Assembly (NCBI RefSeq): GCF_012489685.1
Contig: NC_080045.1
Span: 15,356,901-15,420,900 of the forward strand
Direction of reading: 5' to 3'
Length of the DNA: 64,000 nucleotides
From: Lotus japonicus
Lineage: Eukaryota; Streptophyta; Magnoliopsida; Fabales; Fabaceae
The notes under the pieces were generated by a model. The model was not told where the DNA came from, ran no database searches, and saw nothing but the letters and a program-made list of their open reading frames with translations. This document shows, piece after piece, positions 44,301-55,236 of this stretch. Each line of letters begins with the position of its first letter. Position 1 is the first letter of the stretch. The position numbers and the translations under genes are program-made.

Positions 44301-45166
44301 CAATGGCATTGTCACTGCATCATGGCCAGAGGGTGATTTTGGACCATGTTGGAGGATTTGCAGATGCTGTAGCTGTTAAAGAGGTTGGTCAAGAAACTTT
44401 TCGCTTATGCAAGGAGTTGATCGATGGAGTTGTTCTAGTAAACCATGATTCAATTTGGGCATCAATCAAGGTAAAGATGCTTTTCTTAAGTTAATTGTTC
44501 TAATGCTGGATTGAATCTTCATTACCATCTAGTGTTCTTGACAATTGATAGGTGATTAGATGTTTAGGTTTAAGTGAAGTAATTGAATTAACTAATAATT
44601 GAGATTTGCTTGATGAGTGAGTCAACAAGGAATGCCAAATTTCAAATAAGTTTCTCCAGGAGTATCTTGAATATAACTTGTTAGATTATTTCTAGTTTTT
44701 GTGTTATCAAATCATCTTTGTTAAAGTTGGGTGAAGAGGATTGGACTTATTACATTGTTACTTGACAATCAACCCCATATTTACTTTTATGAGATCTCAA
44801 TTGATAACCTCTGAATGCCTTAATTATACATTGAATAAATGGCACAACAAAATTTGTATGACTTAAATTCTTGGATGTGATAATAGTAACATTTGTTGCA
44901 GGACATGTTTGTTGCAGGACATGTTTGAGGAAAAAAGGAGCATATTAGAACCAGCAGGTGCTCTTGCCCTTGCTGGAGCCGAGGCATACTGCAAGTATTA
45001 TGGGATTAAGGGGGAAAATGTTGTAGCAATAACTTCTGGGGCAAACATCAATTTCGATAAACTTATGCTAGAGAAGCTTGGCAGTTTCAACAGTTTTGTG
45101 AAATGGTACGTCTATACTACTTTGGCAGACTCTTTTTGCCCTAAAAGAAAAGCTCTTCATAGTTGA
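38395..45166 (+). CDS. TD: Threonine dehydratase (threonine deaminase), truncated, four exons
   Basis: Biosynthetic threonine deaminase converts threonine to 2-oxobutanoate with PLP, the first step of isoleucine synthesis in plastids. Exons read as 38395-38778, 43726-43905, 43994-44470 and 44918-45166 (GT-AG, phases consistent; 429 aa). Residues 1 to about 50 look like a Ser/Thr-rich transit peptide. Exon 2 carries the PLP lysine in [10 protein letters not shown] (about K133) and [11 protein letters not shown]. Exon 3 has the phosphate loop [11 protein letters not shown]. Exon 4 has [16 protein letters not shown] and [13 protein letters not shown]. After FDKL about 20 family residues are missing (it jumps to GSFNSFVKW), and the frame ends at 45166. 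The full family is about 590-600 aa with two ACT-like domains that bind isoleucine; these are gone. Intron 1 is about 4.9 kb and holds a CACTA element. Either a pseudogene or a feedback-free catalytic remnant. Confidence 0.85.
39499..42438. mobile_element. Non-autonomous CACTA (En/Spm) element, 2.94 kb
   Basis: The ends CACTACAGCATTTTT...GAAAAATGTTGTAGTG are CACTA-type inverted repeats, and the 3-bp duplication TTG flanks them (39496-39498, 42439-42441). Subterminal CCACGGTTT/AAACCGTGG words recur at 39560-39840 and 42220-42400, as expected for transposase binding sites. No transposase ORF is present. The interior has gene-like pieces of unknown origin on the minus strand (40659-41123 and about 40199-40486), possibly captured host sequence. 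It lies in intron 1 of the threonine dehydratase gene. Confidence 0.92.
42445..42815 (+). repeat. GGTGGT-rich low-complexity tract
   Basis: A 370-bp stretch dominated by GGT, GTGG and GGCGGC words, just right of the CACTA element. It creates long spurious ORFs on both strands (Val/Gly-rich on plus, Thr/Ser- and Pro-rich on minus). It may belong to an older element whose ends are the TTTTTAGTTTTTAGTTTT sequences at about 39390-39460 and the AAAAGCTAAAAACTAACAAC near 42950-42975, which are inverted relative to each other. Confidence 0.7.
43137..43415. mobile_element. Degenerate MITE-like unit in intron 1
   Basis: It begins GCGTTTAGATAAA and carries repeated CATAAGCTAATTTG and ACTTATTTAAGTG/CATAAGTT words. 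It ends in AAACTCAAATAAACTC. This layout is typical of an abundant legume/plant MITE family with GCGTTTGGATAA-type ends, but the right terminus is worn and no TSD is clear. Confidence 0.4.
44889..44920 (+). repeat. 16-bp tandem duplication of the exon 4 acceptor site
   Basis: TTTGTTGCAGGACATG occurs twice in tandem, placing two AG acceptors 16 bp apart. Using the first (exon from 44902) gives a stop after eight codons. Using the second (44918) keeps the threonine dehydratase frame open. Confidence 0.85.
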
Positions 45167-45179
45167 ACTGATTTTTTCT

Positions 45180-45250
45180 AACCTGACAGGTGATAGGTGA
45201 ATATTAGTGAGTTCAAATAAAGATATTGTTCAGGTGTACAGTTTGGAACC
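45180..45250 (+). pseudogene. Vestige of the threonine dehydratase regulatory region
   Basis: After a GACAG acceptor-like site, the sequence reads NISEFK, stop, then RY in one frame. This matches the (M)NISEFKYRY motif that opens the regulatory region of plant threonine dehydratases. It shows that the C-terminal domain was once here and decayed rather than never being present. Confidence 0.5.
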
Positions 45251-45464
45251 TTATTGGTTGACTCTGATCAAGGCTCCTTGCCCTTAGAAGGAGAAGGTTC
45301 CTCTACCTTGGGTCTCCCTCTTTCCGTATCCAATGCAACAATAGTGGGTACCAGAGGTGGGCACTAGCAAAGGCATTATGATGCTGCTCAAGTCAATAAG
45401 ACTGGGATACAATAAGGATTATATATGTTAGAAAAAAAATGTGTACTTGAGAAATGTCCCTCAT

Positions 45465-46037
45465 TTTAGTATATACATTAGAAACTCTTTAAATTAATAC
45501 TCGGTAAATTAATAAACTCTCTAAAATAATAAATTTGTCCGGTCCCGACTTGGGCTAATGTAAAAAATTGAAAAACTTGATAAAATAATAAGATAATTTT
45601 TCAGGAGATCCCTTTATAATTTTCGGTCCCAAGAAAATCATAAATTAATAATTTATAGAAACTGAAAAAAAAATATTACACTTTATTGAAATATGATTCA
45701 ATAGTTGTCTGTTTTCCTTTAAAGTTCAAGTCTATTTGGAGCTCATCTCTAACATTTGTTCCTCTTGTTTACATTTACTATACTTCAAAAGTCATTATTG
45801 ATTTTCAATGCATATGAACACAGTAGTTACTGATTTACGTTGAGTCTCAAGGTTCGCTGCAGTGTAATTCTAAGAGGCATAAACTAATTTGTCTTTTTAT
45901 TTAGTATGTACAGTATAATTACTTAAAAACTCTTTAAATTAATAATTATTAATTTATCGATAAATTAATAACTCTCTAAATTAATAAATTTCTCTGGACC
46001 TCCCGACATTATTAATTTAAATAGTTTCTACTGTGTA
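45465..46037. mobile_element. MITE-like inverted repeat pair
   Basis: The left part TACATTAGAAACTCTTTAAATTAATA and the right part TTATTAATTTAAATAGTTTCTACTGTG are inverted relative to each other. A second internal copy lies near 45908-45985 (GTATAATTACTTAAAAACTC). The layout fits one diverged TIR element or two nested copies. Simple TATA sequence at the ends hides any TSD. Confidence 0.5.
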
Positions 46038-46401
46038 TATATATACTCAACCACTACGGGTTTATGAAAACTTGGACAGAATCGTGCAAATAATGTGACC
46101 GTGTAACAGATACATCAAGTAATAGTAGACATTACCATTTACCACAATCAATAATTCATTATTCCTGATTCCAGTTGCAGAGTGAAGCAAGTAACCCTAT
46201 AACCTTCGCTATATAATTTTCCAAACCCCTCAACGCGAACGTTCCCAGCACAAGACACACACACACTCTCTCTCATCGCCATTTCTCGATCACATCCTTT
46301 CGAACCGAGCACTTTGGTTCACCCGCGGTTTTTCATTTTTTGGTCGAAGATTGTTAAGTTTCATTAAACAGAAAGCCCAAAAGCCAAATGAAGTACATAG
46401 A

Positions 46402-46678
46402 TAGGAGAATTGCATGGCAGAGTCATAGAAGAACAAGGAGGACCGACCACGTTGAAAAGTGTTCTCAGGTGACAGCGGTGTTGAAAGAGTGTATGGATGC
46501 TCATGCCGATTATTACGAACCCATCCTCAGGGCTGAGAAAGTCGTTGAAGAACAAGCCCTCGTCGAATTGGAGAATAAAAGTAGCGGAGTGAGATGCCAG
46601 AGGAGGACAAAGAAAAAGAGAAAGAGAAAGTTCCTCCTTCTCCTTCTTCTAATCAAAATTGACATCCAATTTTTCTGA
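46402..46678 (+). pseudogene. GCK-domain protein gene fragment, broken
   Basis: The frame from 46445 reads DHVEKCSQVTAVLKECMDAH and then ADYYEPILRAEKVVEEQA, the second half of the plant GCK domain, a small cysteine-containing domain of unknown function. The preceding part (ENCMAES, KNKED) is in another frame. It carries stops at 46402-46404 and 46426-46428 and a one-base insertion at about 46444. The first half of the domain is not recognisable. The open frame after the domain becomes Lys/Arg-rich and then hydrophobic by read-through and is unlikely to be real. Confidence 0.75.
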
Positions 46679-46679
46679 T

Positions 46680-47624
46680 TACATTTCATGTTATACTGCC
46701 CAAATTGTCACTGACAATACAATATGAGAGAGAGTGAGGTAAAGGTAGGAGAGAAGGGATAATCTCAATTTTTTTGTAACAATAATTGGAACTATGGATA
46801 GGTTATTGAGTGTATTATCAATTTTATGACATGTAATCTATCTCTGTTTTATAGACTGAGGTAGAGGTGGTGCGGGGACATTTCCTCTACGGATTTCATC
46901 TTCAGACCAGGGCCTCGCCAGGTTGAGGCCTTCGAGGAAGTTTCTTCCTTTGACTTGATGGTTCTGGTGTTGTGTGGTTATCACCGGATTTTGGTTCTCG
47001 AGTAGCTTGTCGAGGTTGGTGACGTGCAACCGAGTGGACTCTGACCAACGGGTTCTGGATCTAGAGGGAAGAGAAGGTTGAAGGCAGTGAGCGCTAGTGT
47101 GTTCTGTCAGTACATTCTGTCTATTATTTCTTATATGCGCCTCTCAATGGATCTAATGGTCTATCAAAGCTTTCTTATTGCCTTTTGTTCTGTAATGCTT
47201 CTTATTCTTGAATCTTGCTGGTGTATTAAAGCTTCTTACTATCTCTTTTCCAATTCTCTTTCAATAATCAAAGAAGCAATTATATAGCTCCAAATATCAA
47301 CTTTGTAGTGTTCTGCAAGTGTTGCTTCAGTATGTTAAACTGGTAACAAAAACTTGATGCATTCTCTTTAATTTCTGATGAAAAAATTAATTTTTTTTCC
47401 AGTATTGTAAGACTAAACATCACTCTTTGTTACCAATAGTCTTCTCATTGTTAGTTGAAATACAAAAGTGGAGACAAAAACCATGGTTATTGAGATAACG
47501 CTCGTTGTCTCTTAGCAAGGGCTGCTAGCTAAATCTTGTCCTTTTGTTTCTGCTTCTAGGCAACTTCTAACGTTTCTATTGTATGTGCTTTCTAGAGGTG
47601 CTCTTACTTCCATAATTTTCATTT
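46680..47624. other. Intergenic stretch, nothing recognised
   Basis: 46850-47080 is moderately GC-rich and open on the minus strand (63 codons), but I recognise no domain. The rest is T-rich. The Tat element inserted at its right edge, after GATAT. Confidence 0.5.
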
Positions 47625-47629
47625 GATAT

Positions 47630-47854
47630 TGTTCCGGTATGGAACCGCAGACTAAGGCTAACCAATATCGAGAGCAAGCGAGAGTAAACAAAGCGAATAA
47701 AATGCGTGAAATGATAGGATCTCTGCCGCTTGGGCGGTCCTTCTTTATTTATAGTTGGGTTTTGATCCGGTTGGATCATGGGTTACCCGGCCCATTTAAT
47801 ACATGATTCGGTCAGCCTAAGTAATATACATATTGATCAGCCCATACCAGACCA
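47630..47854 (-). repeat. 3' LTR of the Tat element
   Basis: 225 bp, from TGTTCCGGTATGG to CATACCAGACCA on the plus strand. Near-identical to 56638-56862; the only difference seen is GATCAGCCC versus GATCATCCC. Confidence 0.95.
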
Positions 47855-48492
47855 CAAGCCCTCAAGACATTGAGGCTTAGTATAAGGCGAAAGTGTCTTT
47901 AATAAGCCCTCAACCATTAAAGCCCTCATGATGCAATTAGAATGGGCGTGTAAATCATAACATGTGTTCATTTGAGTAAAAGTAAATAATAATAATAACC
48001 ACATCAAACCAGCTCTTTCCCCTTCTTCTTTTCTTGCGTGTTCAACCTAACCTGTCAAATCTCTGAGCCTATTACCTGCTACGCCCTGACTGTGGAAAGA
48101 ATCATCATTGCTTTTCCTGCTACAATTACATCAACAGATATCCACAAATATTTTGGAACTTGAGCCGCAGCATTACCGCGTCTTTAAATCCCACTAACAT
48201 GATTACCATCATAAAAAATAAATGCGATTAAAAGCACATAAAATGAATTCAAACCCAAAAGGTTGTGCCGTTCCAGTGACTCCTGGAACGTCATGATTGC
48301 CGGACTAAAATGTCCTTTCCACTTGGCCTTTTCAATGAATCACGTCCGTTCAAATTCAAATCCTTGATCGACGTGTCCTCTTTTAATATGAACATCAAAC
48401 TTGACTCTTGAATACCCAAATGTAAGCACGTGTCCACTCATCTGGTAATTAATGTACCTTTTCATCTCACCCTTTCATCCTCCTTCCTTCTC

Positions 48493-48500
48493 TATATAAA
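48493..48500 (+). promoter_or_regulatory. TATA box of the Tat antisense gene
   Basis: CTATATAAAG on the plus strand is followed by a CT-rich leader and, at 48675-48858, a GT-AG interval of 184 bp that looks like a 5' UTR intron (CTCAG|GTAACA ... TTTCAG|GACAC). The ATG is at 48865. The layout is that of a normal plant gene. Confidence 0.6.
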
Positions 48501-48864
48501 GCCCCCTATTTTACCCCTCTCATCACTTACCTGCAATTCCTTACTACCAACATTCTTTTCAAGTAAAACACAAACCCACACCCTGCTTCTTCTCTGCCAA
48601 ACCCGCTTTCCTATTTCCTGCATTCGTCATCAACCAACCCAGCAGAGTCCTTGAAGTTCCAAACTTTCTCTCAGGTAACAATCTTCTTCTCTTTTCTTCT
48701 TTATTTCATACTTTCACATGAACTTGCGCATAAAAGTTTCTATTTTTGATACCCATAACTCTTTCTCTACCCAGAAACACTTCATAAACCTTGCATTGTA
48801 AACTAAAAACTTATACTCTATTCCTTCTTCATCTTACTTCTAAACCTTTCACTTTCAGGACACT

Positions 48865-50270
48865 TTGAAAATGGTTTCTAAACGCACCCGTAAAGAGGCT
48901 TCTACTCCTAATGTTCCACCTATTGCCGATTCCCTATGGGTGGCTAGTAAAATCAAAAAACAATTCTCTAAATACTCTACTCCAAAAGCTATTATAGATT
49001 TAGTCACTAAATACAACTTTAGGAAAGATGGCCTAGATGCACATTTGGACATAATTCCCTGCGCCCCTGATGAGCCGTGTTGTTTTGGGGGACCAGATAA
49101 TCAGGGGCGAAACTTCACCTATCTCTTTGAAAACTTATTTTCCGATTTGAAGTATACTCTGCCTTTCTCTGATTTCACTTGTTCCGTTTTAACCCTTCTA
49201 AATGTAGCTCCTACCCAACTTCATGGCAATGCTTGGGCGTATTTAAAAGCCTTTGAAATTTTATGCCTAACTCTAAAAATCGAACCCACCAGTAATAAGT
49301 TTTTCTACTTTTTTGAGACATGTGGGCGAAACGTTAGAGGTGAATACGTTTCGCTTGCTACTGCTAGGGGTTTAGGGCTATTCACTTTATTCAAAAGCCA
49401 CTATAAACACTTCAAAGGAAAATTTTTCAAACTCCGTGAATCAGAACCCTATAAAGATATTTTTTACTTTGATGACGGGAGTCCCCGATTTCCGTTCTAC
49501 TGGACGAACCAATATGAAAGCATCATCAAAATTTTCGAGGATGCCTTGACTGAATCAGAATTAGTAGATTGCCAACTTTTATCTGGCTTAGGATTGAACC
49601 TTGCAGATTTTATGGCCGCCCTTTCTAAGAATGAAGTGGGTAAATACATTGGTAAGGCATCTCATTATGCATTTTACCTTTCCACTTTATATAAAAATCT
49701 TCTTATATTCTAACACCACTATACTACTGCAGGTAAAATGGCTCGCCTTACTGAAGAAGATCTCCTCCGCTTTCGCCGTGAACAACAGGCCGCCCGTGAA
49801 AAAAGGAATCCTTCAAAGTCTGTTGCCGACCAAGACACCAGCCATTCTAGCACAAGAAGACTGCTGAAAATCACAAAGCTTCTGTTCAGACACTAACTGA
49901 GGAAAATGACAAGGTGAAAGCTGACCTCGCCCAAATAACTACTGTTCATAACCAAACCCTGGATGAGAATTCTAAAATGAAAACAGAAATTGCTGAATTG
50001 CAATGTTCTGTTTTGGATCAATTTGAGGCTGGCTTCGCCAAAGCACTAAATCAAATCTCCTTTCTCAATCCTGACCTGGCGGTCAACTTGGAGGGTGCAA
50101 ACCCTTATGCTCGTATCGTGGATGGAAAACTGATCAGCCCGGATAACGCGGATGGGAAAGGAGAAGAAGAAGAAGAAGAAGAAGAAGAAGAAGAAGAAGA
50201 AGAAGAAGAAGAAGACAAGAATGAAGAAGAAAATGTCAACCGCAAAGAAGGAGAAGGAGAAAACCATTAG
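48865..50270 (+). CDS. Antisense additional ORF of the Tat element ('gypsy-type transposon' domain)
   Basis: Plus-strand gene convergent with gag-pol. Exon 48865-49651 encodes 262 residues including LPFSDFTCSVLTLLNVAPTQ and GNAWAYLKAFEILC, resembling the 'putative gypsy type transposon' domain (Transposase_28 type) found in many plant Tat elements. A GT-AG intron of 81 bp (49652-49732) joins it in phase to KMARLTEEDLLRFRREQQAA. Without splicing, the ORF ends at 49713. The frame slips by one base near 49853, then continues as a coiled coil (TAENHKASVQTLTEENDKV) to 50270, ending in a run of about 17 glutamates. Function is unknown. Antisense ORFs at this position are described for Tat lineages. 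The slip may be a mutation or a further small intron. Confidence 0.65.
50162..50214 (+). repeat. (GAA)n microsatellite coding poly-Glu
   Basis: About 17 GAA/GAAG units inside the last part of the Tat antisense gene. On the opposite strand it yields a poly-Phe frame that is spurious. Confidence 0.95.
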
Positions 50271-50276
50271 CAACAA

Positions 50277-51363
50277 GTCTCATTCCCTTTTCCTTTTTAG
50301 AAAATTATGTAAAAGACCTCCGGTCTCTTTAATCTTCGTTTATTTATTTTCTTTGCTCTCATGTACCGAACTTTTCCCATATCGTAATGAATTTCCCTTC
50401 AGCATTATATGAATACTTCATATTCTAATTGTCTCGCCAAAAACCTAAAACTTCATGACTTCAGAAATAACATTATCCTTTTCGCACCCAAACAACTATC
50501 ACAGTAACTAATTCTATAACTAAACATATCATTACTAAGTCATCTAGGTTACCATACAACTTAAAAATATAAGCATAACTTTACTTAGTTATTCAAGTTA
50601 TCACATAACTTAAACATATAACTTAACACAAATGACATTTACTAACCTTTCACCGAAATCAGTCCGCCCTCGTCATTTAGCCGAATACGTTACCCTCTCA
50701 TTTTACTGTACATAATAAAATACCCTTGAATGAATCTCTTTAAATGTTGTAAAGTTTAAACTTAACCAACTACTTTGGAATCATAAGGCCTTTGTGAACA
50801 TAACTTAGTCAAATTTTTCATTTTTGACATAGTTACTCATGGAAATCAAAGTCAACATATTTGATTTCATTAGTATGCTCGCGTGGAGACTTGTGCTTAG
50901 TTTGGACAAGCTTAAATCCAATTTAAGACTGTGCTTATGAATTCGTGGCCGAATGCTCTTGTTTTAAGAGACTTACTTTTTTCTCAATTGTCTGACGTCG
51001 CCCAATTGATAGACCTTAGTTGATAAGTTTCCGCTATGGGTAAAAGAAATGAGTAAAATGATACGCCCTTGATCATTTTAAAAAGGTTATGCCTCGTTAA
51101 AAACTCTCCCGCCTGGGGTAGAGAAAAGAGTGCACACCTGTTATTCATTAGTAATTGATGGCTCGTTAAAAACTCTCCCGCCTGGGGTAGAGAAAAGAGT
51201 GCATCAAATCTAGTCTTACACAACAAACATAGTCTTAAACGATACAACCAACAAACGTAGACTTCAACACACACAAACTGAAACAACAAAACACAGTCTT
51301 GGACAAACATACACTGAAACAAACTGTACAACACAAAACAAACCGAACGAACCACCCTGCACT
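50277..51363. other. Tat element spacer between antisense gene and pol
   Basis: No coding region. It contains two 41-bp direct copies beginning TCGTTAAAAACTCTCCCGCC (51094-51134 and 51163-51203), a sequence type common in the 3' region of plant gypsy elements. Repeated ATCACATAACTTAAA-like words lie at 50510-50640. The two transcription units of the element converge here. Confidence 0.7.
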
Positions 51364-54300
51364 TCAACTGTAATAATAACGGAGATGCTGTGCATTCCAA
51401 GCCCTTGGGACCCTTCGCCCCGATAATTCCTCCAAATGATACGCCCCTTGACCAAGCTCTCGCAGAATCCTGTAAGGTCCTTCCCAATTAGGTGATAACT
51501 TCGAATCATCAGGCCCCTTTGCCTTCCTACGCAGAACCAAATCACCAACTTTCATTAGCCTTGGAACCACTCTAGAATTGTATCGCCTTTCCGACCTCTG
51601 TTTTACCATTGCCTGCCTCAAACGAACCTCTGCTTGCGTTTCCTCTGCTAAATTGAGATCAACCACTCTATTCATGTCGTTCTGCTCTTCATTATAAGTT
51701 GCCACCCTGAAAGTTACATCTTGTAATTCTGCTGGTATCATTGCATCTACCCCGTAAGTCAACTTAAAAGGTGATTCGCCAGTAGTTGATTGAGGAGTAG
51801 TATTGTACGTCCAAATGACCGTGATCAATTCTTCAGCCCATAATCCCTTAGCTTCGCCTAGACGCTTTCTAATTCCATTGAGAATGACTTTATTCGCTGA
51901 CTCCACTTGTCCATTTGTCTGAGGGTGCTCAACTGAGGCGAAACGCATCTCAATTCCCATTCCTGCACAAAAATCCCTCACACTCTTGCTTGTAAACTGT
52001 GTTCCATTGTCTGAGACGATAGTTGTTGGAACGCCAAATCTGCAAACCAATTTTCTCCAATAAAACTTTTTGACTTTTTCTGCTGTTATTTTCGCCATTG
52101 ATTCCGCCTCAATCCACTTAGTGAAATAGTCCACCGCCACCAAAATAAATCTGATTTGAGAACCTGCTGGAGTGAACGGTCCCAGAATATCTACTCCCCA
52201 CATTGCAAATGGCCATGATGAACTCATTGAGCTAAGAGTCTCAGGCGGCGCCTTATGTAAATCTGCATAAATTTGACATTTACCACACTTCTTCACATAT
52301 TCCATACAATCCCCTCGTAAAGTTGGCCAATAGAACCCTGCTCTGAGCACTTTCGCCGCCAAAGATCTTCCCCCTACATGACTTGCACACACACCTTCGT
52401 GAACTTCAAACATGATTCTTTCCGCCTCATCCTTAGAGACACATCTCAATAAAGGAACTCCAATCCCTCTTCTGTACAATTGACCGCCTAACAATGTGTA
52501 ACGACTTGCCTCGCGAATTTGATCCTTAGAAAATGTCAGCACATCAGAACCTTCTGCCTCCAAACACTTTTTGATACGCCCTATCCAATCTGAATCCGCT
52601 AAAGTTAACACCATCATTGTCTCATCTTCTTCGATACTTGGGCTGCTTAAAACTTCCTGGATGACTGATTTATTGTTTCCCGGCTTCTTGGTGCTTGCTA
52701 ACTTTGATAGAATATCTGCCCTTGTATTCTCCTCGCGCGGAACATAATTGACCTGCACTATGCCTATCTGCTTTATCAATCCTTGAGCTTTCAATAAATA
52801 CTTAGCCAGCTGTGCGTCCCTCGCCTGATATTCACCCTGAATTTATCTGGAAACTATCTGAGAATCTGTTTTAATTATTATGCTCTTGACTCCCATCTCG
52901 ATCGCCAACTTCAGCCCTGCAATTATAGCTTCATACTCTGCCTGATTATTGCTTGCTTTAAAGTCAAACTTGAGTGACTGCTCAACTGTCACGCCACCTG
53001 GCCCTTCTAAAATGATTCCAGCTCCACTGCCCTTGACGTTAGACGAACCATCTACAGACAAACTCCATTCACCAACTTCCATATTTTTCTCACAGGAAGA
53101 CATTTCATTGACAAAATCCACCAATACCTGTGCTTTAACCAGACTTTTCTTATCAAACGTGATTTCAAATTCCGACAACTCAACAGCCCAGGAAACCATT
53201 CGTCCAGCCAGATCAGGCTTTTGCAAAACTTGACGAAGTGGCAAATCTGTTTTTACCACAATTGGAAAGCCTTGAAAATAAGGTCTTAATTTCCTGGCGG
53301 AGATGATTAAAGCTAACGCAGCCTTTTCAATTTTTTGATATCTAACTTCAGCTCCTTGAAGAGCATGACTCACAAAATATATGATCCTCACATCATCTTT
53401 ACTTTCTTGCAACAAAACTGAACTAACTGCATTATCAGAAATGGAAATAAACATTGATAATGAAATACCTGGAACTGGTTTGGCTAAAATTGGTGGCCTG
53501 GATAAATGATCCTTCAAACTTTGGAACGCCTTCTCACATTCTTCAGTCCAATGAAAAGTTTTGTTCTTCCTTAAGCATTGAAAAAATGGTGCTGATTTTT
53601 CCCCAGAACACGGAAGAAACCTGGACAAAGCCGCTATTCTTCCTGTTAATTTCTGCACATCTTTAACTGAAGCTGGACTCTGCATATCAAGTATCGCCTT
53701 GCACTTATCAGGATTCGCCTCAATTCCTCTCCTAGTGATCATGAAACCCAAAAACTTTCCACTTTGAATTCCAAACGAACACTTTTCTAGATTAAGTCTC
53801 ATGTTATGCTTTCTTAATTCGCCAAAAGCTTCTTCGAGATCAGAACAATGTGCCATCATTTCCTCTGACTTGACCACCATGTCGTCTACATAAATCTCCA
53901 TGTTCCGCCCCACCTGCTTGTCAAACACCTTATTCATCAACCTTTGATATGTTGCTCCCGCATTCTTCAACCCAAACGGCATAGTCTGATAACAATAGTT
54001 CGCCTGATTTGTCATAAAATCCGTCTTCTCCTCATCGGGCTGGTACATTCTTATCTGGTGATACCCTGAATATGCATCCATGAGGCTAAGCATTCCGAAC
54101 CCTGACGCCCTATCAACAAGCTTATCAATATTTGGTAAAGGATAAGAATCCTTAGGACAGTGTTTGTTCAAATCTGTATAATCCGTGCACATTCGCCACT
54201 TTCCATTAGCCTTCTTCACCATAACAACATTCGCCAACCAAGTTGGATACTTTACCTCCCTAATAAATCCAGCTTCCAGTAACTTATTTGTTTCCACCTT

Positions 54301-55236
54301 CACAGCCTCTGCCTTTTCTTCGCCCATCTTTCTTTTAAACTGAACAATAGGTTTCGCCCCGGGATTTAAAGCCAATTTGTGACATATAAATTCCAGATCG
54401 ATTCCTGGTAAATCCCTTGCACTCCATGCGAACAAATCCATATTCTCAGATAATAACTTTACTAACCTGTTTTCCTGACTTGTAGTTAAATTGACACCAA
54501 CTTTCAAGTTTCGCTCCCCAATCTGGATCGCCTTAGTTTCCTCTTCTGATTTCATCTTGTGCTCACTAAATCCCTCTCGAGGATCCAAAATAATTTCTGA
54601 CTGATCTAAATCCACCTCATAGACCCGATGCCCCTCTTTCACTGCCTTCTTACCCATGTGCCCATACTGCTTGAAGCTTTCTGAATAACACTTTCGAGCA
54701 ACCATTTGATCAGCCTTTAAAATTCCAACTCCTCCTTTGCTCAATGGATACTTCGCCGTTAAATGTCTTGTAGAAATGATCGCCCCCAGTCTGTTTAGTG
54801 ATGACCTCCCAATAAGTACATTGTACGGTGAAGTACACTTTACTACCAAAAACTTAATAGCAAATGCCTCCGAACTCTTCCCTTCTCCAAAAACAGTCTT
54901 CAATTCCACATATCCTCGAACAAATACTTTTTCTCCAGAAAAACCCACTAAAGAACCATCATAAGGCAATAAATCAGATTCACTGAGCCCCAACTTTTCA
55001 AAAGCGTCACCATAAATCAAATCCGCTGAGCTTCCTTGATCCAAAAGTACCCTATCAATTTCATAATCCGCAATCCTCAGCATTACAACAATTGGATCGT
55101 CTTCGTGAGGTTGTACTCCCTCAAAATCTCGCACAGTAAACGTTATATCGGGTTGATTGGTTGTCCAACTTCCCCAATCGTTAGAGTAAACAGCATTAAT
55201 AGAATGAACGTACCTCTTACGAGCTGAGTTAGTCAT
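51364..55236 (-). pseudogene. Tat pol (PR-RT-RH-aRH-IN), one nonsense codon
   Basis: Order on the element strand. The protease has an unusual active site VLLDQGSSADLIYG (DQG for D[ST]G, usual in Tat). RT contains FGLKNAGATYQRLMN and the intact catalytic YVDDMVVKS. The first RNase H lies near LSMFISISDNAVSSVLLQES and a second, archaeal-type one begins SVDGSSNVKGSGAGIILEGP. Integrase has its HHCC finger (HEGVCASH...CGKCQIY), its core (WGVDILGPF, IVSDNGTQF, NGQVESANK) and a C-terminal GDLVLRRKAKGP region. Everything is in a single frame except a TAA at 52843-52845 inside the second RNase H, where a glutamine is expected. One base change would explain the damage, which fits the very young LTRs. 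Confidence 0.92.

Noticed and set aside
44902..44917. First AG acceptor as the start of exon 4
   Set aside because: It gives a stop after eight codons; the second acceptor at 44918 restores the family sequence ([14 protein letters not shown]).
50046..50276. Minus-strand ORF with a long poly-Phe run
   Set aside because: It is the complement of the (GAA)n poly-Glu repeat in the plus-strand antisense gene; no domain and no start context.
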